Below, in pieces: positions 8,040 through 10,837 of a DNA stretch of 10,837 nucleotides; positions within the stretch are counted from its first letter, which is position 1; every line of letters starts with the position of its first letter. The notes below the pieces were generated by a model that was given only the letters and a program-made list of their open reading frames with translations, was not told the origin of the DNA and did not search any database. A program made the translations under genes and the position numbers. Source of the DNA: Larix sibirica. Its lineage: Eukaryota; Streptophyta; Pinopsida; Pinales; Pinaceae. Location: assembly GCA_004151065.3 (NCBI GenBank), contig NWUY0300000563.1, positions 1-10,837 of the forward strand, given 5' to 3'.

Positions 8040-8167
8040 TATATAACCCTATCCTGATTAGGTTTAGTACACCATCTACCTTTTATCATACACACCAAGC
8101 TCATCCAGGACTACTAGAACAAGAAGATGTGCCCGAGGGAAAGGTGACAACATTTTGGTATCAGAGC
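8040..8167 (+). mobile_element. Ty1-copia LTR end (TATA to U5) with primer-binding site
   Basis: TGGTATCAGAGC at 8156-8167 is the exact complement of the 3' end of plant initiator methionine tRNA and is the standard copia primer-binding site. It sits three bases (ttt) after an LTR-type CA end at 8151-8152 (gacaaca). A TATATAA box at 8040-8046 lies about 110 bp upstream, as in the U3/R part of copia LTRs. The LTR 5' end is unresolved: TG starts near 7462-7471 give the TGTTGT/ACAACA terminal pairing (about 690 bp) but would enclose the SINE-like segment. No gag or pol is recognisable in the 1.8 kb downstream, so the element is deleted. Confidence 0.7.
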
Positions 8168-8433
8168 AATCCAATTTATCTGTACACTCGTGAAGAATTG
8201 TTTGAATACCAACTTCTTATCACAGGGAACACAAGAAGTCTGGAAGTTGAAACTTGTTGAAAAGAATTTAGGACCTGATTGAAAATGAACATGATGGATC
8301 AGTTAAATTACTGAGTTATCAAGATAAACATCTGATATAAGATGCCTTGGAGTCGAACTTCTATGTCAAAGGTTGCTGCTGACAGATTCCGATATCCAAT
8401 GGGTCAGCTTATCAAATTATGAAGATACATGAA
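8168..8433. other. Copia leader-like or unknown DNA, no intact gene
   Basis: The stretch immediately after the primer-binding site would be the leader and gag start of an intact copia element. No gag frame survives: a frame at 8223-8276 reads a Trp-Lys-Leu-Lys segment faintly like copia gag but stops at once. A TGTTGAAAAG at 8255 resembles an LTR beginning, without supporting structure. Confidence 0.4.
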
Positions 8434-8650
8434 GATTTTCTGCCCCTCTTGGTAGAATAAGGAGACCCTTCTATAGGGGCAGATTGATTTGTTCAGACTC
8501 CAACAAGATTTTCTGCCCCTCTTGATAGAATGAGGAAACCCTTCTATAGGGGCAGATTGATTTGTTCAGACTCCAACAAGACTTTTTGCCCCTCTTGGTA
8601 GAATGAGGAAACCCTTCTATAGGGGCAGATTGATTTGTCCAGACTCTAAC
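8434..8650. repeat. Three-copy 73-bp tandem repeat, each unit a potential hairpin
   Basis: Three head-to-tail copies start at 8434, 8507 and 8580 (period exactly 73 both times) and are highly similar. Each has inverted arms TCTGCCCCT ... AGGGGCAGA about 27 bases apart, plus an inner pair TAGAA/TTCTA, so each can fold into a bulged stem-loop. In copy 3 the left arm reads TTTGCCCCT, where the change would still pair as a G-U wobble in RNA. The array ends about 25 bp before a TATAAAAGG at 8675. Enhancer repeats upstream of a TATA box are known in copia LTRs such as Tnt1, which is one possible explanation. Confidence 0.85.
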
Positions 8651-8674
8651 CTACCTGATCCGCTAGTGGTAGCA

Positions 8675-8683
8675 TATAAAAGG
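8675..8683 (+). promoter_or_regulatory. TATA box candidate downstream of the hairpin repeats
   Basis: TATAAAAGG is a strong match to a plant TATA box in a position that would start transcription near 8705. No protein gene follows: the first ATG frames downstream (for example 8782-8859, 25 codons) are short and unrecognised. It may belong to an LTR remnant. Confidence 0.35.
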
Positions 8684-8689
8684 CATTGA

Positions 8690-10020
8690 GTTGCATTTGC
8701 TCTCATTTTATACCTGATTGTGACTCTGTTTGAGCATTAATTGATTCATTAGAAGATGATTGTATCTGAAACAACCACACCATGATTGGGGATCTCAGAG
8801 CAGTCATCCACAGTCTCGTGCAATACGTAATGCTCAGAGGGGTATGGTATCTTTGGTAAGTTGCCAAAGGTGCAGAAAACAAAATGTCATAGGTTTGGCT
8901 TCCTCGCTCTGAATGGTGCAAACGTTTTATGGCACACACGTAGAACACAACTATAAGATAGTAAACGGACCATTGTGCTTCATGGTTTTGACATAGATCT
9001 CTGTTTCAGATTTTAGATCGCTGTGCATGTTAAAATACGAGGGCATGTCTGTAAACTCTGATAACGTCATGTAGGTCAATGTGAAATCAATTTGATTTTA
9101 TGGCTATTTACTAACCTGTACATCTAATTAGTGAATGCTAGGAAACATTCTGTGTGAATAATAAGGCGCCAATGCAAAAATATCGAGGTACAGAGGTTTG
9201 GAGAAGTGGAGATAAATGTTTCGGCAAGCAAAGCTGAAAAATATACAACAAGAAGTTCACGAAGAAAGCTAATACCAACGATCAACCAAGGAAACACGTT
9301 AAATTGCTTAAACTTGTCCCAACTATATGAATATATAGATTGGAGCATCGAAGCAGGGAGTAGAGGATATGTCAAAATATAATACCAACATCTAAGACGG
9401 ATAGTCTATACCTTTTTCAGAAGCAGTTGATTCGATGGAAGATGTTATATCCCTGGGAAGTTTTTAAGAATCTATACTTATATTTCAAGTGTAGAAATCT
9501 AGTGGATTTTAATGATCTCTAAAATGTAAATTATTTTTAAAAATATTCATATTTAGTATTTTAATGAATTTTTAGAGATTTTTGACCATTTTTAAGAAAA
9601 ATAACTTTGTTCTATAAGTTGGATGAATATTCATTTTGAACTGTTTGAAAAAAAAATAAAAAATTTAAACAAATGGATCACTTGTTCTAAGAGCAACGAT
9701 GGATACCAGAGGTCCCATGAGAAAGGGAGAGAAACTAAACATCCATGCAAACAAATGAATGGAAAATTGAAAGAGATGAAGTGGCATGTTTCAGAGTGGT
9801 GGTTTTATATGGTGGCGTATTCTAGACGATTTAGAACAGTGCTGAAATTTTACATTCAAATCGAAGGTTTTTGTTGATTGAAACATTTTTTCATAGTGTT
9901 TTTGGAAGGGAGATCATCAATGTTAACATTGAACAAATTGGTCAAGTGAATTTTTTTCTTGTTGGACAACAAACTGCCAGTGTTCTGTTCCTAACAAGAC
10001 TGACTCTTGATATATGTGTG
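8690..10020. other. Non-coding AT-rich DNA, no gene recognised
   Basis: Reading frames of 80-odd codons on either strand (minus 8703-8948, minus 9124-9375, plus 9623-9877) resemble no protein I know and have no supporting context. A perfect 10-bp inverted repeat, atctctaaaa at 9515-9524 and ttttagagat at 9570-9579, encloses a 45-bp A/T-rich loop and could be a decayed foldback element. Confidence 0.45.
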
Positions 10021-10230
10021 TGTTGGGAAGCTTTGAATGAAGATAAGTGAAGATTGTATTTTTCATTAAGATGATATACGTATAAATATATCAAGATATG
10101 ACCTTTGGTTTCAATGTCCAAAGTTTTCTTGGACTTTATCGTGACTCTTCCGATTCACCTATGATAAATGTGAATAGTAATAACATTGTAATAATCTCTT
10201 ACCATAACCTAAATGAACAGGTTTCCAACA
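10021..10230 (-). mobile_element. Ty1-copia-type LTR, 210 bp, 3' LTR of a minus-strand element
   Basis: The block begins TGTTGGGAA and ends TTTCCAACA, terminal inverted repeats matching at 8 of 9 positions with TG...CA ends. Read on the minus strand, the bases just before its TGTTGGAAA start are acgaggggaa (10240-10231), a polypurine tract, so this is the 3' LTR and the internal region lies to the right. Near the minus-strand end the sequence aatgaaaaatacaatc resembles the polyadenylation part of copia LTRs. The 5 bp on the left (gtgtg) do not match the 5 bp on the right (ttccc), which agrees with a non-solo LTR whose other end is outside the window. Confidence 0.75.
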
Positions 10231-10240
10231 TTCCCCTCGT
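10231..10240 (-). other. Polypurine tract abutting the minus-strand LTR
   Basis: On the minus strand the sequence reads acgaggggaa directly before the LTR TG. Copia elements use such a purine run to prime plus-strand DNA synthesis. Its position fixes the orientation of the element. Confidence 0.65.
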
Positions 10241-10837
10241 ACTTTGAAGAGGTGTTTGTGAGTCCAAGAATATTTTTGAAAGAGAGTTGAAATTTGGAAG
10301 TGGACAACTTTCAGTGGATGAACTTATCACTAAAGTGTTCTCTGAATTGGTGGTTTCAAGATGACCACAAACCAATGGCTAGTAGAAGTTGATGTCTTTT
10401 ATTAAATGGTGGTTTTTGGATGATCACAAACTTGGTAGATGGTGGTTTAGAATGACTACAAACCAATGGTTAGTATAAGATGACGTCTTCTACTAAATGG
10501 AGGTTTTAGGATGATCACAAACCAATGGATGCTTTGGAATATGGCTCTATCTATGTCTTTTGGCTACAACTTCAACTCTCACTCTGGTTCGGGCTCAAGG
10601 CTTTGGTTATGGCTATGGCTTAGGCTTGCTTATTTTCGTAGTGTAGATGTTTGCTTAGTGAGCAATCTATCTAATTGATAGGGCTTCGAAACTTGAAGGG
10701 CTTTGACTGTCAATCTATGATATTCCTCTTTATTAGGTACAAGGTGAGAAGCATGAAGACCTTTTATTGCAAGTTGTGTCATTACTGGAAACTAGATTCT
10801 TCAGTACGACTGATATATCTTCTTGGTTGTTGATGAC
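10241..10837 (-). mobile_element. 3' internal non-coding part of the minus-strand copia element
   Basis: By orientation this is the region between pol and the 3' LTR. No pol frame is recognisable on the minus strand within these 600 bases. It holds the degenerate 58-bp array at 10348-10530 and, at 10590-10630, short GGCT-type simple repeats (plus strand ggctttggttatggctatgg). The RNase H end expected further upstream in the element must lie beyond the window edge or be deleted. Confidence 0.5.
10348..10530. repeat. Degenerate tandem array of about 58-bp units (four copies, one shortened)
   Basis: Copies begin at 10348, 10407, 10440 and 10498 with TGGTGGTTT or TGGAGGTTT. They continue with a 'gatga-cacaaaccaatgg' core (shortened in the second copy), and two have the following 'tagta-aag-tga-gtctt-ta-taaa' tail. 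Spacings are 59, 33 and 58 bp. The array lies within the internal region of the minus-strand element. It is non-coding. Confidence 0.75.

Noticed and set aside
7883-8260. 125-codon plus-strand reading frame
   Set aside because: It runs straight through the copia TATA box, LTR end and primer-binding site, so it is not a real gene.
8255-8775. Possible LTR from TGTTGAAAAG to CTGAAACA containing the hairpin repeats
   Set aside because: Only a TGTT/AACA terminal match supports it. No flanking duplication, polypurine tract or properly spaced primer site was found, so it is kept only as an idea for the hairpin array.
8788-8802. Second primer-binding-site-like sequence (ggggatctcagagc)
   Set aside because: It needs two insertions or substitutions to match the initiator tRNA site and lies far from any LTR-type CA end, so it is probably chance.
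9124-9375. 83-codon minus-strand reading frame rich in hydrophobic residues
   Set aside because: No recognised domain, no supporting splice or promoter context, and its composition is what AT-rich DNA gives by chance.
9623-9877. 84-codon plus-strand reading frame
   Set aside because: Lysine- and tryptophan-rich with no family resemblance, and it lies in AT-rich DNA without gene signals.

Overview
The window looks like nuclear DNA from a seed plant. The evidence is one long intronless gene for a plant-specific LRR receptor kinase, AT-rich flanks, and decayed Ty1-copia retrotransposons, one with the classic initiator-methionine tRNA primer-binding site. The wording of the copia fragment at the left edge and the dense old-repeat setting would suit a gymnosperm, but that is only an impression.

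Layout. Positions 1-255 are the downstream end of a plus-strand copia pol frame (end of RNase H). Positions 256-1450 are non-coding and contain several short tandem duplications: about 46 bp spacing at 361-443, 47 bp at 561-654, 59 bp at 972-1083 and 39 bp at 1375-1450. Positions 1450-2230 are AT-rich upstream DNA with a cluster of TTGAC (W-box core) motifs. The single confident gene runs 2331-5741. It is an apparent orthologue of Arabidopsis RPK2/TOAD2 (LRR-RLK subfamily XV), with signal peptide, about 21 LRRs broken by two irregular islands, a transmembrane helix and a complete RD-type kinase. Its leader carries three upstream AUG frames, one ending at and another overlapping the start region. 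The 3' untranslated region probably extends to about 6060-6100.

Positions 6060-10837 hold no recognisable protein gene. They hold two tRNA-like, SINE-like relics (about 6245-6345 and 7470-7600), a copia LTR end with primer-binding site (about 8040-8167), a three-copy 73-bp tandem repeat in which every unit can fold into a hairpin (8434-8650) followed by a TATA box, and a 210-bp minus-strand copia LTR (10021-10230). A polypurine tract abuts that LTR, and the 3' internal DNA of the same element lies to its right and includes a degenerate array of about 58-bp units.

Function. The receptor kinase is expected to sit at the plasma membrane and act in CLE-peptide, meristem and anther signalling, as known for RPK2. 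The rest is regulatory or repeat DNA and does not form a pathway with it. I see no convincing undescribed multi-gene system. The best leads are the uORF-rich leader, the hairpin repeats, and the two SINE-like loci sharing an A-box-like motif.
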